The notes under the pieces: model-generated
Databases searched by the model: none
Told to the model about the DNA's origin: nothing
The model's input: only the letters and a program-made list of their open reading frames with translations
Source of the DNA: Leclercia sp. AS011
Lineage (GTDB): Bacteria; Pseudomonadota; Gammaproteobacteria; Enterobacterales; Enterobacteriaceae
Assembly (NCBI RefSeq): GCF_037152535.1
Contig: NZ_JBBCMA010000001.1
Location: forward strand, 1,488,001 to 1,552,000
DNA length: 64,000 nucleotides
Direction of reading: 5' to 3'
Shown here: piece by piece, positions 44,840 through 54,237 of the stretch
How positions within the stretch are numbered: the first letter of the stretch is position 1
How the letters are laid out: each line of letters begins with the position of its first letter
Program-made: the position numbers and the translations under genes

Positions 44840-45652
44840 TTAGTTGTTAACCGGGATCACGGCGCCTTTGTATTTGGTGCGGATCCAGTCCTGAATCTCT
44901 TTAGAGTGCAGCACGTCCACCAGCGCCACGATATCCTTCTTCTTCTCATCGCCACGGTGCACGGTGATGATGTTGGCGTACGGGTTGTTTTCACCGCTCT
45001 CTACCGCGATCGGGTCGTGAACCGGATCCAGACCGGCGTCGATGGCGTAGTTGGCGTTGATTACCACCGCAGCGCCTTCGTCGTTGTTGTACATCTGCGG
45101 CAGCAGAGAGGCTTCAACGTTCGGGGTAAACTGCAGTTTTTTCGGGTTCTCAACGATATCGCTGATGCGCGCGGTCACTTTGTCGATGCCCGGCTTCAGC
45201 TTGATCACGCCCTCTTTCTCGAAGATAGAGAGAATACGACCCTCTTCAGAGACCGCATCACGCATGATGATTTTGCCGCCTTCCGGCAGATCCTTCAGCG
45301 ATTTGTACTTTTTGGAGTAGATACCGATTGGCTCGATGTGGATCGCACCGGCGCTGACGAAATCGTACTCTTTGTCCCCGGCGTGATCTTTCAGCACGCT
45401 GTTCAGGTACGGGATGTGCTGGAAGTAGTTGGCGTCGATGTCACGACCGGCCAGCGCGGTGTTCGGCAGGATGTAATCCTGGAACGGTTTGATCTCCAGG
45501 TCGATACCCTGCTTCGCCAGAATCGGCTTCGCCTGCTCCAGGATTTCCGCATGCGGCGTGTTGGACGCGCCCACGGTCAGGGTATCAGCCCAGGAGGCAA
45601 AGCTCAGGGCGCTCAGGGTTGCTGCGGCGATCAACGTCAGTGTCTTTTTCAT
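44840..45652 (-). CDS. MetQ/NlpA-family methionine-binding protein, second copy
   Basis: 270 residues. Signal peptide 1-22 (ending SWA) and a NlpA-type binding domain: TLTVGASNTPHAEILEQAKPIL, NTALAGRDIDANYFQHIPYL, IGIYSKKYKSLKDLPEGGKI. Unlike E. coli MetQ there is no lipobox Cys at the cleavage site, so it seems to be a soluble periplasmic protein. Binds methionine or a related thioether in this family. Third gene of its operon and facing the transsulfuration pair. Confidence 0.9.
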   Translation of the reverse strand: MKKTLTLIAAATLSALSFASWADTLTVGASNTPHAEILEQAKPILAKQGIDLEIKPFQDYILPNTALAGRDIDANYFQHIPYLNSVLKDHAGDKEYDFVSAGAIHIEPIGIYSKKYKSLKDLPEGGKIIMRDAVSEEGRILSIFEKEGVIKLKPGIDKVTARISDIVENPKKLQFTPNVEASLLPQMYNNDEGAAVVINANYAIDAGLDPVHDPIAVESGENNPYANIITVHRGDEKKKDIVALVDVLHSKEIQDWIRTKYKGAVIPVNN

Positions 45653-45680
45653 GATGATGGTTCCTGTGTGTTATTAGTGT

Positions 45681-46349
45681 TTATCTTTTATCTAACAGTG
45701 ATGTGATGATGTCGCCGCAGAACTGGATAATGAAAACGATGATCAATATGGTCACCGTTGCCACCAGCGTGACGTCACCATGGTTGCGTTGGAATCCTTC
45801 CAGATAAGCCAGATTTCCCAGACCACCGGCACCAATCACCCCCGCCATTGCGCTGTAACTGACCAGCGCAATCAGCGTTACCGTGATCCCAGAGACCAGG
45901 GCAGGTGATGATTCCGGCAGTAAAACCCGAAAAATTAAGGTGCTCAGTCGGGCACCCATTGAGCGCGTCGCCTCGATCACCCCTTTGTCCACTTCACGCA
46001 GGGCAATCTCCACCAGACGTGCATAGAACGGCGCGGCACCGACTATCAACGCGGGCAGCGCGGCATTCGCCCCGAGGATGGTCCCCACCACGGTTTTGGT
46101 GAAGGGGATCAGCAGCACAATCAGGATGATGAACGGGATAGAACGGAACACGTTCACCACAATCGAAATCACGCTGTAGACCGTGCGGTTGTGGAACATG
46201 CCACCCCGGGCGGTTAAAAACAGCGCCAGGCCGAGGACCAGCCCGAGCACAAAGGTCGCGACGCCGGAGAGGGCCGTCATGTACAGCGTTTCCAGGGTGG
46301 CGGCCCAGAGCTGGTCCCATTTCAGGTGCGGGAAGAGATTCTCAGCCAT
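45681..46349 (-). CDS. MetI-family permease, second copy
   Basis: 222 residues with five helices; overlaps the ATPase gene by eight bases. MetI signature: TLYMTALSGVATFVLGLVLG, NVFRSIPFIILIVLLIPFT, REVDKGVIEATRSMG (EAA loop) and GAGGLGNLAYLEGFQR. Works as a dimer with the MetN-like ATPase. Confidence 0.94.
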   Translation of the reverse strand: MAENLFPHLKWDQLWAATLETLYMTALSGVATFVLGLVLGLALFLTARGGMFHNRTVYSVISIVVNVFRSIPFIILIVLLIPFTKTVVGTILGANAALPALIVGAAPFYARLVEIALREVDKGVIEATRSMGARLSTLIFRVLLPESSPALVSGITVTLIALVSYSAMAGVIGAGGLGNLAYLEGFQRNHGDVTLVATVTILIIVFIIQFCGDIITSLLDKR

Positions 46350-47364
46350 GTTTAACTACCTCGCCTTCAATATCACTGTGCTGCAGGTCGGCGAGGATAT
46401 TGTTCAGTTGTTCTTCGGTTGCCACCACGTGCAGCCAGAGCTGGCCGAACACGCCGTGGGCGGTTTGCGTCATTTTGCCGTGCAGGATGTTAAACGGCAG
46501 GCCGTAGCGCAGGGTCAGCTCCCCGACAATCGGCTTGTGGGTACTGTGGCCGGTGAATGTCAGCTTGATGACGGTGCCTTCCAGCTCGTTCGCCAGCTCG
46601 GTGTTGAACGTCTCTTCTTCAGCGTACTGGCTGACCTGACGGACAAACTGTTGCGTAATCGGCTGCTGCGGGTGGGTGAAGACCTGCAGCACCTCGCCCT
46701 CTTCCACGACTTTGCCGTTTTCCATCACCGCCACGCGGTCACAGATTTTGCGCACCACGTGCATCTCATGGGTGATGAGCACGATGGTCAGCTTGAAGCG
46801 ACGATTAATGTCGAGGAGCAGATCGAGGATCTGATCGGTAGTCTGCGGATCCAGCGCTGAGGTGGCTTCGTCGCAGAGCAGCACATCCGGGTTATTTGCC
46901 AGCGCGCGGGCAATGCCGACGCGCTGCTTTTGCCCACCGCTGAGCTGGGACGGGTAAGCCTGTTCGCGGCCTTTCAGCCCCACCAGCTCCACCAGTTCCG
47001 CCACGCGGGCGTTAATTCTGGCTTTGGGCACCCCGGCAATCTGCATCGAGAAGGCGATGTTCTCGCTCACGGTGCGGGACCACAGCAGGTTGAAGTGCTG
47101 GAACACCATACTGATCTTCAGCCGCGCCTGGCGCAGGGTTTCGCCTTTGGCGGCGGAGATGTCCTGCCCGTTAATAGTCACGCTGCCGGCGGTCGGTTTT
47201 TCCAGCCCGTTGAGCAGGCGGATTAAGGTGCTTTTACCGGCACCGCTGTAGCCAATAATTCCATAAATCTGTCCCTGCTCTATCGTCAGGTTCACGTTAT
47301 CAACGGCCGTCAGCGCCACTTTTCCGTTGTCAAAAATCTTCGAAATATTCCTGAGTACTATCAT
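46342..47364 (-). CDS. MetN-family methionine ABC transporter ATPase, second copy
   Basis: 340 residues. ATPase domain (1-240): Walker A GYSGAGKST, Q-loop MVFQHFNLLWSRTV, signature LSGGQKQR, Walker B VLLCDEATSALDPQ and switch THEMHVV. A C-terminal NIL domain (about 265-340, LTFTGHSTHKPIVGELTLRYG) binds methionine and inhibits transport when the cell is replete, as in MetN. First gene of the operon, divergent from the cystathionine genes across 397 bases. Confidence 0.95.
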   Translation of the reverse strand: MIVLRNISKIFDNGKVALTAVDNVNLTIEQGQIYGIIGYSGAGKSTLIRLLNGLEKPTAGSVTINGQDISAAKGETLRQARLKISMVFQHFNLLWSRTVSENIAFSMQIAGVPKARINARVAELVELVGLKGREQAYPSQLSGGQKQRVGIARALANNPDVLLCDEATSALDPQTTDQILDLLLDINRRFKLTIVLITHEMHVVRKICDRVAVMENGKVVEEGEVLQVFTHPQQPITQQFVRQVSQYAEEETFNTELANELEGTVIKLTFTGHSTHKPIVGELTLRYGLPFNILHGKMTQTAHGVFGQLWLHVVATEEQLNNILADLQHSDIEGEVVKHG

Positions 47365-47513
47365 TCTTATCGTGATCCGTCGCTCATGGCAGTTTAGCAG
47401 TATGGATGTCCAAAAGATAGTAAACAGCCGTTATCAGGTTTGAAATGACCAAAAAGGAATTTCTTATAACAGCAAGGAATAACGAGCGGAATGACTGGCC
47501 GCAGAGGATTTAG

Positions 47514-47615
47514 ATGAATTTCAGCAATCATTATCTGCCAGATGCATATCCCACAGCCCCTTCCCGGCAAAAATGGCTATTTTTACAGCATTTCATGCGG
47601 ATTCAGCCATCCTGA
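47514..47615 (+). CDS. Possible 33-residue leader peptide
   Basis: ATG with AGAGGA seven bases upstream opens a frame, MNFSNHYLPDAYPTAPSRQK..., ending at a TGA inside the Met-box-like array, 146 bases before the cystathionine synthase gene. A nine-codon frame (ATG at 47491) ends on its start. It is not rich in Met or Cys codons, so classical attenuation is not supported. It may be chance. Confidence 0.25.
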   Translation: MNFSNHYLPDAYPTAPSRQKWLFLQHFMRIQPS

Positions 47616-47644
47616 CATCCGGACAACTTTACGTCTTGCTGTCC
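47613..47644. promoter_or_regulatory. Tandem Met-box-like octamers (candidate MetJ site)
   Basis: Four adjacent octamers match the MetJ consensus AGACGTCT at 5, 5, 6 and 4 of 8 positions: TGACATCC, GGACAACT, TTACGTCT, TGCTGTCC. MetJ binds such imperfect tandem arrays when S-adenosylmethionine is plentiful. Suggestive only. Confidence 0.4.
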
Positions 47645-47761
47645 TTACTTCTGAAATCATGATGAATATTCATTTCTGTTCTAAAAGGCAGTGAAACGTT
47701 CTTTATAGAGAAAATTTTACGGCCCTATCATCCGGTCATGACCCTCTGACAGGAAAACATC

Positions 47762-49132
47762 ATGACGATTTACCACTCCGTCACCGAACTGATTGGCCAG
47801 ACGCCCCTCATCCAGTTACACAAGCTGGATACCGGCCCCTGCTCGCTGTTTCTGAAGCTGGAAAACCAGAACCCCGGTGGCTCAATTAAAGACCGCGTCG
47901 CGCTGTCGATGATTAACGAAGCCGAGCGCAGCGGCCAGCTCCAGCCCGGCGGCACCATTATTGAGGCCACGGCAGGCAATACGGGGCTGGGTCTGGCGCT
48001 GATTGCGGCCCAGATAGGCTACTCGCTGATCCTGGTGGTGCCGGACAAAATGAGCCGCGAGAAGATTTTCCACCTGCGCGCGCTGGGGGCTCAGGTGGTA
48101 CTGACCCGCTCGGACGTTAATAAAGGCCATCCGGCCTATTATCAGGATTACGCTCAGCGTCTGGCGAACGAGCTGCCGGGCGCATTCTATATCGACCAGT
48201 TTAATAACGAAGCCAACCCGCTGGCGCACCGCACCACCACCGCGCCGGAACTCTTTGAGCAGCTCGAGGGGAAGATTGACGCCATCGTGGTTGGCGTCGG
48301 CTCCGGCGGGACGCTGGGCGGCCTGCAGGCGTGGTTTGCGGAACACTCCCCGCAGACGGAGTTTGTGCTTGCCGATCCGGCCGGGTCGGTGCTGGCCGAC
48401 CAGGTGGAGACCGGACGCTATCAGGATGCCGGATCCTGGCTGGTGGAGGGGATAGGCGAAGACTTTATCCCGCCGCTGGCCCACATCGAAGGGGTGAATC
48501 GCGCCTGGCGGATCACCGACCGGGAAGCCTTCACCACCGCCCGCGATCTGCTGAAAACGGAAGGCATTCTGGCGGGCTCCTCCAGCGGCACTCTGCTGGC
48601 CGCGGCGCTGAAATATTGTCAGGCCCAGACTACGCCGAAGCGCGTGGTGACCTTCGCCTGCGACAGCGGCAACAAATACCTTTCGAAGATGTTCAACGAC
48701 GACTGGATGCGGCAGCAGGGGCTGATCGCCCGCCCGCAGGCGGGGGATCTCTCGGATTACATCGCCCTGCGTCACGATGAAGGTGCCACCGTCACCGCCG
48801 CCCCGGATGACACCCTCTCCACCGTGCTGGCACGCATGCGTCTGTATGACATCTCCCAGCTGCCGGTGCTGGAAAACGGTCGGGTCGTCGGCATCATCGA
48901 TGAGTGGGATCTCTTGCGCCATATCGGCGGCGAGGGGGAGCGTTTCGCCCTGCCGGTGACGGCGGCAATGACCCGGCAGGTTGAGTTCCTCGATAAGCAC
49001 GCCCCGGAGAGCGCCCTGCACGCCATCTTCGACCGTGGCCTGGTGGCCGTAATTAATGACAACGACCGTTTTCTGGGCCTGATCACGCGCAGCGACGTGC
49101 TGACCGCCTGGCGCAACCGTCTCCAGCCATAA
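47762..49132 (+). CDS. mtcB: Cystathionine beta-synthase
   Basis: 456 residues. PLP-dependent fold type II core (1-320) with Lys43 in NPGGSIKDR, EATAGNTGLGLA, GVGSGGTLGG and GSSSGTLL, then two CBS domains (about 335-455). It condenses serine and homocysteine to cystathionine, the first reverse transsulfuration step. The CBS pair distinguishes it from plain cysteine synthase. Paired with a gamma-lyase eight bases downstream, the layout known as mtcBC in Klebsiella; the name is by analogy. E. coli lacks this route. Confidence 0.88.
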   Translation: MTIYHSVTELIGQTPLIQLHKLDTGPCSLFLKLENQNPGGSIKDRVALSMINEAERSGQLQPGGTIIEATAGNTGLGLALIAAQIGYSLILVVPDKMSREKIFHLRALGAQVVLTRSDVNKGHPAYYQDYAQRLANELPGAFYIDQFNNEANPLAHRTTTAPELFEQLEGKIDAIVVGVGSGGTLGGLQAWFAEHSPQTEFVLADPAGSVLADQVETGRYQDAGSWLVEGIGEDFIPPLAHIEGVNRAWRITDREAFTTARDLLKTEGILAGSSSGTLLAAALKYCQAQTTPKRVVTFACDSGNKYLSKMFNDDWMRQQGLIARPQAGDLSDYIALRHDEGATVTAAPDDTLSTVLARMRLYDISQLPVLENGRVVGIIDEWDLLRHIGGEGERFALPVTAAMTRQVEFLDKHAPESALHAIFDRGLVAVINDNDRFLGLITRSDVLTAWRNRLQP

Positions 49133-49142
49133 AGGAATAATG

Positions 49143-50288
49143 ATGAAAAACTTAGCGACCCTGAGCGTCCACAGCGGCGAATTTAACGATCAACACGGTG
49201 CGGTCATGCCGCCCATTTACGCCACCTCGACGTTTGCGCAACCGTCGCCGGGGGAACACACCGGCTACGAATATTCCCGCAGCGGCAACCCGACCCGTCA
49301 TGCGCTGGAAACCGCCATCGCCGAACTGGAGGGCGGCACGCGGGGCTACGCCTTTGCCTCCGGCCTGGCGGCCATTTCTACCGTGCTCGAACTGCTGGAC
49401 AAAGACAGCCACATTGTCGCCATTGACGATGTGTATGGCGGAACTTACCGCCTGATTGAGAACGTGCGCAAACGCAGCACCGGGCTGCAGGTCAGCTGGG
49501 TCAAACCGGACGATCTGGCCGGGCTGGAGGCGGCGATCCGCCCGGAAACCCGGATGCTGTGGGTGGAAACCCCGACCAACCCGCTGCTGAAGCTGGCCGA
49601 TCTCAACGCTATCGCCGCTATTGCGCATCGGCATAATCTCATCAGCGTGGCGGATAACACCTTTGCCTCGCCGGTCATTCACCGTCCGCTGGAGTCAGGT
49701 TTTGATATTGTGGTGCACTCTGCCACCAAATACCTGAACGGCCACTCGGACGTAGTGGCCGGACTGGCGGTGGTGGGTGATAACCCGACCCTGGCCGAAA
49801 AGCTCGGCTATCTGCAAAACGCCGTCGGCGGGGTTCTGGATCCCTTCAGCAGCTTCCTGACCCTGCGGGGTATTCGCACCCTCTCCCTGCGCGTCGAAAA
49901 ACACAGCGCTAACGCCCAGACGCTGGCACAGTGGCTCGAGCAGCATCCGCAGGTGGAAAAGGTGTTTTATCCGGGCCTGGAATCACACCCGCAGTATCAG
50001 CTGGCCCGCAGCCAGATGGCACTGCCGGGCGGGATGATTTCCATTGTGGTGAAAGGGGATGCGCAACGTGCCGGTGACGTGATCCGCAAGCTGAAATTGT
50101 TCACCCTCGCGGAAAGCCTGGGCGGGGTGGAGAGCCTGGTCAGCCAGCCTTACAGCATGACCCACGCGTCAATCCCCTTAGCACAGCGGCTGGCAAACGG
50201 CATTACCCCGCAGCTGATCCGCCTGTCGGTGGGGATCGAAGATGCGCAGGATCTGATTGCCGATCTCAGTCAGGCGCTGAAAGATTAA
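49143..50288 (+). CDS. mtcC: Cystathionine gamma-lyase
   Basis: 381 residues from the ATG at 49143; the ATG three bases earlier is too close to AGGA for good initiation. Cys/Met metabolism PLP enzyme: YSRSGNPTRHALE, FASGLAAIS, ETPTNPLL, DNTF, PLP-Lys in HSATKYLNGHSDV, and SLGGVESLVSQPYSMTHASI near the end. Together with the synthase it releases cysteine from methionine-derived homocysteine. MetB/MetC-type alternatives share the fold; the partner gene favours gamma-lyase. Confidence 0.88.
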   Translation: MKNLATLSVHSGEFNDQHGAVMPPIYATSTFAQPSPGEHTGYEYSRSGNPTRHALETAIAELEGGTRGYAFASGLAAISTVLELLDKDSHIVAIDDVYGGTYRLIENVRKRSTGLQVSWVKPDDLAGLEAAIRPETRMLWVETPTNPLLKLADLNAIAAIAHRHNLISVADNTFASPVIHRPLESGFDIVVHSATKYLNGHSDVVAGLAVVGDNPTLAEKLGYLQNAVGGVLDPFSSFLTLRGIRTLSLRVEKHSANAQTLAQWLEQHPQVEKVFYPGLESHPQYQLARSQMALPGGMISIVVKGDAQRAGDVIRKLKLFTLAESLGGVESLVSQPYSMTHASIPLAQRLANGITPQLIRLSVGIEDAQDLIADLSQALKD

Positions 50289-50297
50289 CCAAAAAAC

Positions 50298-50318
50298 GGC
50301 AGGCCCCTCGCCTGCCGC
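50298..50318. terminator. Hairpin after the transsulfuration pair
   Basis: CGGCAGGC / GCCTGCCG stem with a five-base loop. An A6 tract precedes it and no T tract follows, so as an intrinsic terminator it would work better for minus-strand transcription; for the upstream operon its effect is uncertain. Confidence 0.5.
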
Positions 50319-50381
50319 CATAGGTTGTCATCATGCCTTAACGCCTTGATAACAATCCGTTGTGAAACGGCATATAATATT

Positions 50382-50396
50382 TTTGAAACGCTGTTT
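50382..50396 (+). promoter_or_regulatory. Cra (FruR)-like site upstream of pykF
   Basis: TTTGAAACGCTGTTT fits the Cra consensus core TGAAACG-n-T. E. coli pykF is repressed by Cra through a site with the same core. A TATAAT (50373-50378) lies just before it and another at 50425-50430. The leader to the pykF start is over 200 bases. Confidence 0.7.
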
Positions 50397-50665
50397 TTCT
50401 TTCCCTTTTGCGCATTTTTAAGCGTATAATGTGCGCCTAATCCCTGGTGAATGGTTTCAGCGCTTGGAATACAAAAAACAACGTACAACTTCTCCTCTCC
50501 TTCGTTGGGCTGTCACTCAGGCACACTTTCTTCTGCACGCTCATTTGATGTCTCCTATCCTTAGTGCGTGTCATATACGATTTTGCAACACAGGTTTGAC
50601 TCCGCGGCAGTGCGCCCCTGGAGCGAGATTTCCATATCCTTCCCAACTTAAAGACTAAGACTGTC

Positions 50666-52087
50666 ATGAAAAAGACGAAAATTGTTTGCACCATCGGCCC
50701 GAAAACCGAATCTGAAGAGATGCTGACCAAAATGCTGGACGCCGGCATGAACGTTATGCGTCTGAACTTCTCTCACGGTGACTATGCTGAACACGGTCAG
50801 CGCATCCAGAACCTGCGCAACGTGATGAGCAAGACCGGTAAAAAAGCAGCAATCCTGCTGGATACCAAAGGTCCAGAAATTCGTACCATTAAACTGGAAG
50901 GCGGTAATGACGTTTCGCTGAAAGCGGGACAGACTTTCACCTTCACCACTGACAAGTCCGTTGTCGGCAACAGCGAAATCGTTGCTGTGACTTATGAAGG
51001 CTTCACCAGCGATCTGTCCGTTGGCAACACCGTCCTGGTGGACGATGGCCTGATCGGTATGGAAGTCACCGCTATCGAAGGCAAAAACGTTGTTTGTAAA
51101 GTGCTGAACAACGGCGACCTCGGCGAAAACAAAGGCGTTAACCTGCCAGGCGTTTCCATCGCCCTGCCTGCTCTGGCAGAAAAAGACAAACAGGACCTGA
51201 TCTTCGGCTGCGAGCAAGGCGTTGATTTCGTTGCTGCGTCCTTCATCCGTAAGCGTTCTGACGTGGTTGAAATCCGTGAGCACCTCAAAGCGCACGGCGG
51301 CGAGCACATCCAGATCATCTCCAAAATCGAAAACCAGGAAGGCCTGAACAACTTCGACGAAATCCTCGAAGCGTCAGACGGCATCATGGTTGCACGTGGT
51401 GACCTGGGCGTTGAGATCCCGGTTGAAGAAGTGATCTTCGCGCAGAAGATGATGATCGAGAAGTGTGTTCGCGCACGTAAAGTGGTAATCACCGCGACCC
51501 AGATGCTGGATTCGATGATCAAAAACCCACGTCCAACCCGCGCAGAAGCCGGTGACGTAGCGAACGCCATCCTTGACGGTACCGATGCAGTAATGCTGTC
51601 CGGTGAATCCGCGAAGGGTAAATACCCGCTGGAAGCCGTTTCCATCATGGCCACCATCTGCGAGCGTACTGACCGCGTGATGAAAAGCCGTCTGGACTAC
51701 AACAACGACAGCCGTAAGCTGCGCATTACCGAAGCGGTATGCCGCGGTGCGGTAGAAACCGCTGAGAAACTGGAAGCGCCACTGATCGTGGTTGCCACTC
51801 AGGGCGGTAAATCTGCTCGCGCTGTGCGCAAATACTTCCCGGATGCGACTATCCTCGCGCTGACCACCAACGAAACCACCGCCCGTCAGCTGGTGCTGAG
51901 CAAAGGCGTTGTGCCGCACCTGGTGAAAGAGATCGCCTCTACCGATGATTTCTACCGTCTGGGTAAAGAAGTGGCCCTGCAGCTGGTTGAGCGTGGCCTG
52001 GCGCAGAAAGGTGACGTTGTGGTGATGGTTTCTGGCGCGCTGGTACCAAGCGGCACCACTAATACCGCATCTGTTCACGTCCTGTAA
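50666..52087 (+). CDS. pykF: Pyruvate kinase I
   Basis: 473 residues. Converts phosphoenolpyruvate and ADP to pyruvate and ATP; the PykF type is activated by fructose-1,6-bisphosphate. N-terminal [16 protein letters not shown], active-site [11 protein letters not shown] and [25 protein letters not shown] (catalytic Lys and Mg site) are intact. It is three residues longer than E. coli PykF, through an insertion in the C-terminal allosteric domain ([14 protein letters not shown] versus ALQSGLAHKGD). The start has GACTAAGACTGTC ahead, a weak site as in E. coli. Confidence 0.98.
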   Translation: MKKTKIVCTIGPKTESEEMLTKMLDAGMNVMRLNFSHGDYAEHGQRIQNLRNVMSKTGKKAAILLDTKGPEIRTIKLEGGNDVSLKAGQTFTFTTDKSVVGNSEIVAVTYEGFTSDLSVGNTVLVDDGLIGMEVTAIEGKNVVCKVLNNGDLGENKGVNLPGVSIALPALAEKDKQDLIFGCEQGVDFVAASFIRKRSDVVEIREHLKAHGGEHIQIISKIENQEGLNNFDEILEASDGIMVARGDLGVEIPVEEVIFAQKMMIEKCVRARKVVITATQMLDSMIKNPRPTRAEAGDVANAILDGTDAVMLSGESAKGKYPLEAVSIMATICERTDRVMKSRLDYNNDSRKLRITEAVCRGAVETAEKLEAPLIVVATQGGKSARAVRKYFPDATILALTTNETTARQLVLSKGVVPHLVKEIASTDDFYRLGKEVALQLVERGLAQKGDVVVMVSGALVPSGTTNTASVHVL

Positions 52088-52112
52088 TAATATCGAACGA
52101 ATTAATTTGTAT

Positions 52113-52141
52113 AAAAAGCGTCCTTCGGGGCGCTTTTTTTA
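52113..52141 (+). terminator. Terminator after pykF
   Basis: AAAAAGCGTCC-TTCG-GGGCGCTTTTTTT, a UUCG tetraloop hairpin with one wobble pair and a long T tract. Confidence 0.93.
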
Positions 52142-52323
52142 TTTCCGCTATCAACCAAACTTATTAAAAAAGCAAATCGGGTTTTTCTATTTAACGGGTA
52201 CGTTTTCTAAGATGAATCCGATGAAAATTGTCTGTTTTTGCACAATATTTTTCACGAAAAAGTCAAAACAGGTGTTTCTTTGAGCGAACGATCAAAAATA
52301 GGCATATTCCCATCAAAAAAATA

Positions 52324-52353
52324 TTCTCAACCTAAAAAACTTTGTGTAATACT
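52324..52353 (+). promoter_or_regulatory. lpp promoter
   Basis: TTCTCA and AATACT around an AT-rich spacer, with TTTGTGT before and CTTGTAACGC after the -10; the -10 to start region is the same as the very strong E. coli lpp promoter and leader. The 300-base gap upstream is AT-rich with no other feature seen. Confidence 0.75.
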
Positions 52354-52385
52354 TGTAACGCTACATGGAGATTAACTCAATCTAG

Positions 52386-52634
<249 letters not shown>

Positions 52635-52650
52635 TAGTACCTGTGTTAAT

Positions 52651-52681
52651 AAAATGGCGCACATTGTGCGCCATTTTTTTT
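52651..52681. terminator. lpp terminator
   Basis: AATGGCGCAC-ATT-GTGCGCCATT followed by T8; symmetrical enough to serve ldtE as well. Confidence 0.95.
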
Positions 52682-52696
52682 ACCCTGAATTTCGCT

Positions 52697-53710
52697 TTAC
52701 TGAATCGCCACTTCATGCCCACCCTGAGTCGCTGCCACCGGCAGTTGCGTATTACGGGCTGACAACCCCGTACTCTCGACCTGCGGCCCGGCCCCAGTCG
52801 ATACCACCACTGGGATCCCTGCCCGACGCGACAACGCTTTGTTCACTAACGTCTTATCGCTACCGCTCTGCGCCATAAAGGATGCAAGCGCACTGGATTG
52901 CGCGATCGCCAGGGTTTGCGGGTTTTCCCCCTCCACCGACGCCAGTGGACGATGCACTTCAACGTAGCGTTTACCGTCCGGCTCAACCGAGAACTTCACC
53001 GGCTCGTTGATGATCTGCACCCGCGTGCCGACCGAGGTCTGGGCGAAGAGCGCTTTGATATCCGGCGCATTCATGCGCATACAGCCGGAGCTGACGCGCA
53101 GCCCAACGCTATCCGGTGCGCTGGTGCCGTGGATCAGGTACTCACCGTTACCCACGCCCAGACGCAGCGCAAAGCGCCCCAGCGGGTTATTCGGCCCGGC
53201 GGGTACCACCGGGGGCAGCTTGATGCCCTGCTCCAGCGAGCGCGCTCTGATGCCCGCTGTGGGGGTCCAGGTAGGATTAGGGATTTTCTGGCTAATGCGG
53301 GTGACGGTCACCGGCGTTTCCAGACCCAGTTGGCCTATCCCCAACGGATAGACCTGCACGATATTTTCCCCCGGCGGATAGAAGTAGAGCCGCAGCTCCG
53401 CCAGGTTCACCACGATCCCCTCCCGGGGAGTGTCCGGCAACAGCATTTGCGATGGAATGGTGATCTGCGTTCCCGGCGCCGGATAGACCGGGGCGATAGT
53501 ATTATTGGTTTCGAGGATTAGGTGCGCAGCGGTATTAAACCGGCGCGCAATGGACTGCAGCTTATTATCGCCTTCCTGAATCACATAGGTCTGATTTTGC
53601 CCGATAAGCCGACTGCCTGCCGGTGGCAAGGGATAATCCACCGCCCAGGCGCTATTAAGCGCGCTGAGCGAACCAAAGAGAATAAGAGTTACAAGGGACG
53701 CGCGCTTCAT
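52697..53710 (-). CDS. ldtE: L,D-transpeptidase LdtE (YnhG)
   Basis: 337 residues. Signal peptide 1-23 (ending SAWA), LysM-like wall-binding domain about 41-87 ([18 protein letters not shown]), and YkuD catalytic domain about 97-233 with His194 (YLIHGT) and Cys210 in SSGCMRM. E. coli LdtE makes 3-3 mDAP-mDAP crosslinks in peptidoglycan, important under envelope stress. A long Ser/Ala-rich tail follows the domain. Located between lpp and sufE as in E. coli. Confidence 0.96.
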   Translation of the reverse strand: MKRASLVTLILFGSLSALNSAWAVDYPLPPAGSRLIGQNQTYVIQEGDNKLQSIARRFNTAAHLILETNNTIAPVYPAPGTQITIPSQMLLPDTPREGIVVNLAELRLYFYPPGENIVQVYPLGIGQLGLETPVTVTRISQKIPNPTWTPTAGIRARSLEQGIKLPPVVPAGPNNPLGRFALRLGVGNGEYLIHGTSAPDSVGLRVSSGCMRMNAPDIKALFAQTSVGTRVQIINEPVKFSVEPDGKRYVEVHRPLASVEGENPQTLAIAQSSALASFMAQSGSDKTLVNKALSRRAGIPVVVSTGAGPQVESTGLSARNTQLPVAATQGGHEVAIQ

Positions 53711-53807
53711 GCTGAGATTCCTTATTCACTGACTGAGCGTCAGAATGCTGAAAAACCCACGAGGCGGGAACCACCTCGTGAAACAGAATGATAGCTGTCC
53801 TGTAAGT

Positions 53808-54224
53808 TTAGCTAATGTTGGCGGCTTTGGTGCGGATTGCGCGGATCATCGCCTCAAGCCCCTGAGAGCGGGAAGGCGTTAAATGCTGGGTAAGCGCCAT
53901 TTTTTCAAACCACGGGCGCACGTCAAAAGCGACAATATCCTGAGGGGACATCTGTTGATATAAAATAAACACGACAGCAATAAGGCCTTTTACTATTGCC
54001 GCATCACTGTCGCCCGCTAATTCAATCATTCCGGACGCGTTCTGGTGCATTATTATCCACACCTGGCTCTGACAGCCCTGAATACTATTTTCAGGGATGC
54101 GCGCGCTTTCACTGAGGGCAGGCAGACGCTGCCCCAGCTCGATGATGTAGAGGTATTTCTCTTCCCAGTTTGCGCAACGGGTAAAGTTGCGCAGCAATTT
54201 ATCTCTGTCTGGCAATGCAGCCAT
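53808..54224 (-). CDS. sufE: SufE, sulfur acceptor for SufS
   Basis: 138 residues. Takes persulfide from SufS on Cys51 ([11 protein letters not shown]) and passes it to Suf[20 protein letters not shown] and [16 protein letters not shown] are conserved as in E. coli. Last gene of the suf operon, 13 bases after sufS. Confidence 0.97.
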   Translation of the reverse strand: MAALPDRDKLLRNFTRCANWEEKYLYIIELGQRLPALSESARIPENSIQGCQSQVWIIMHQNASGMIELAGDSDAAIVKGLIAVVFILYQQMSPQDIVAFDVRPWFEKMALTQHLTPSRSQGLEAMIRAIRTKAANIS

Positions 54225-54237
54225 CTCTTGCCCTCTT

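Larger units (their letters stand above)
47365..47761. other. Divergent regulatory region between the methionine importer and transsulfuration genes
   Basis: 397 bases, AT-rich relative to the neighbours. It holds promoters for both operons, a possible 33-codon leader frame and a run of Met-box-like octamers, listed separately. No clear -10/-35 pair stood out. Confidence 0.5.
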
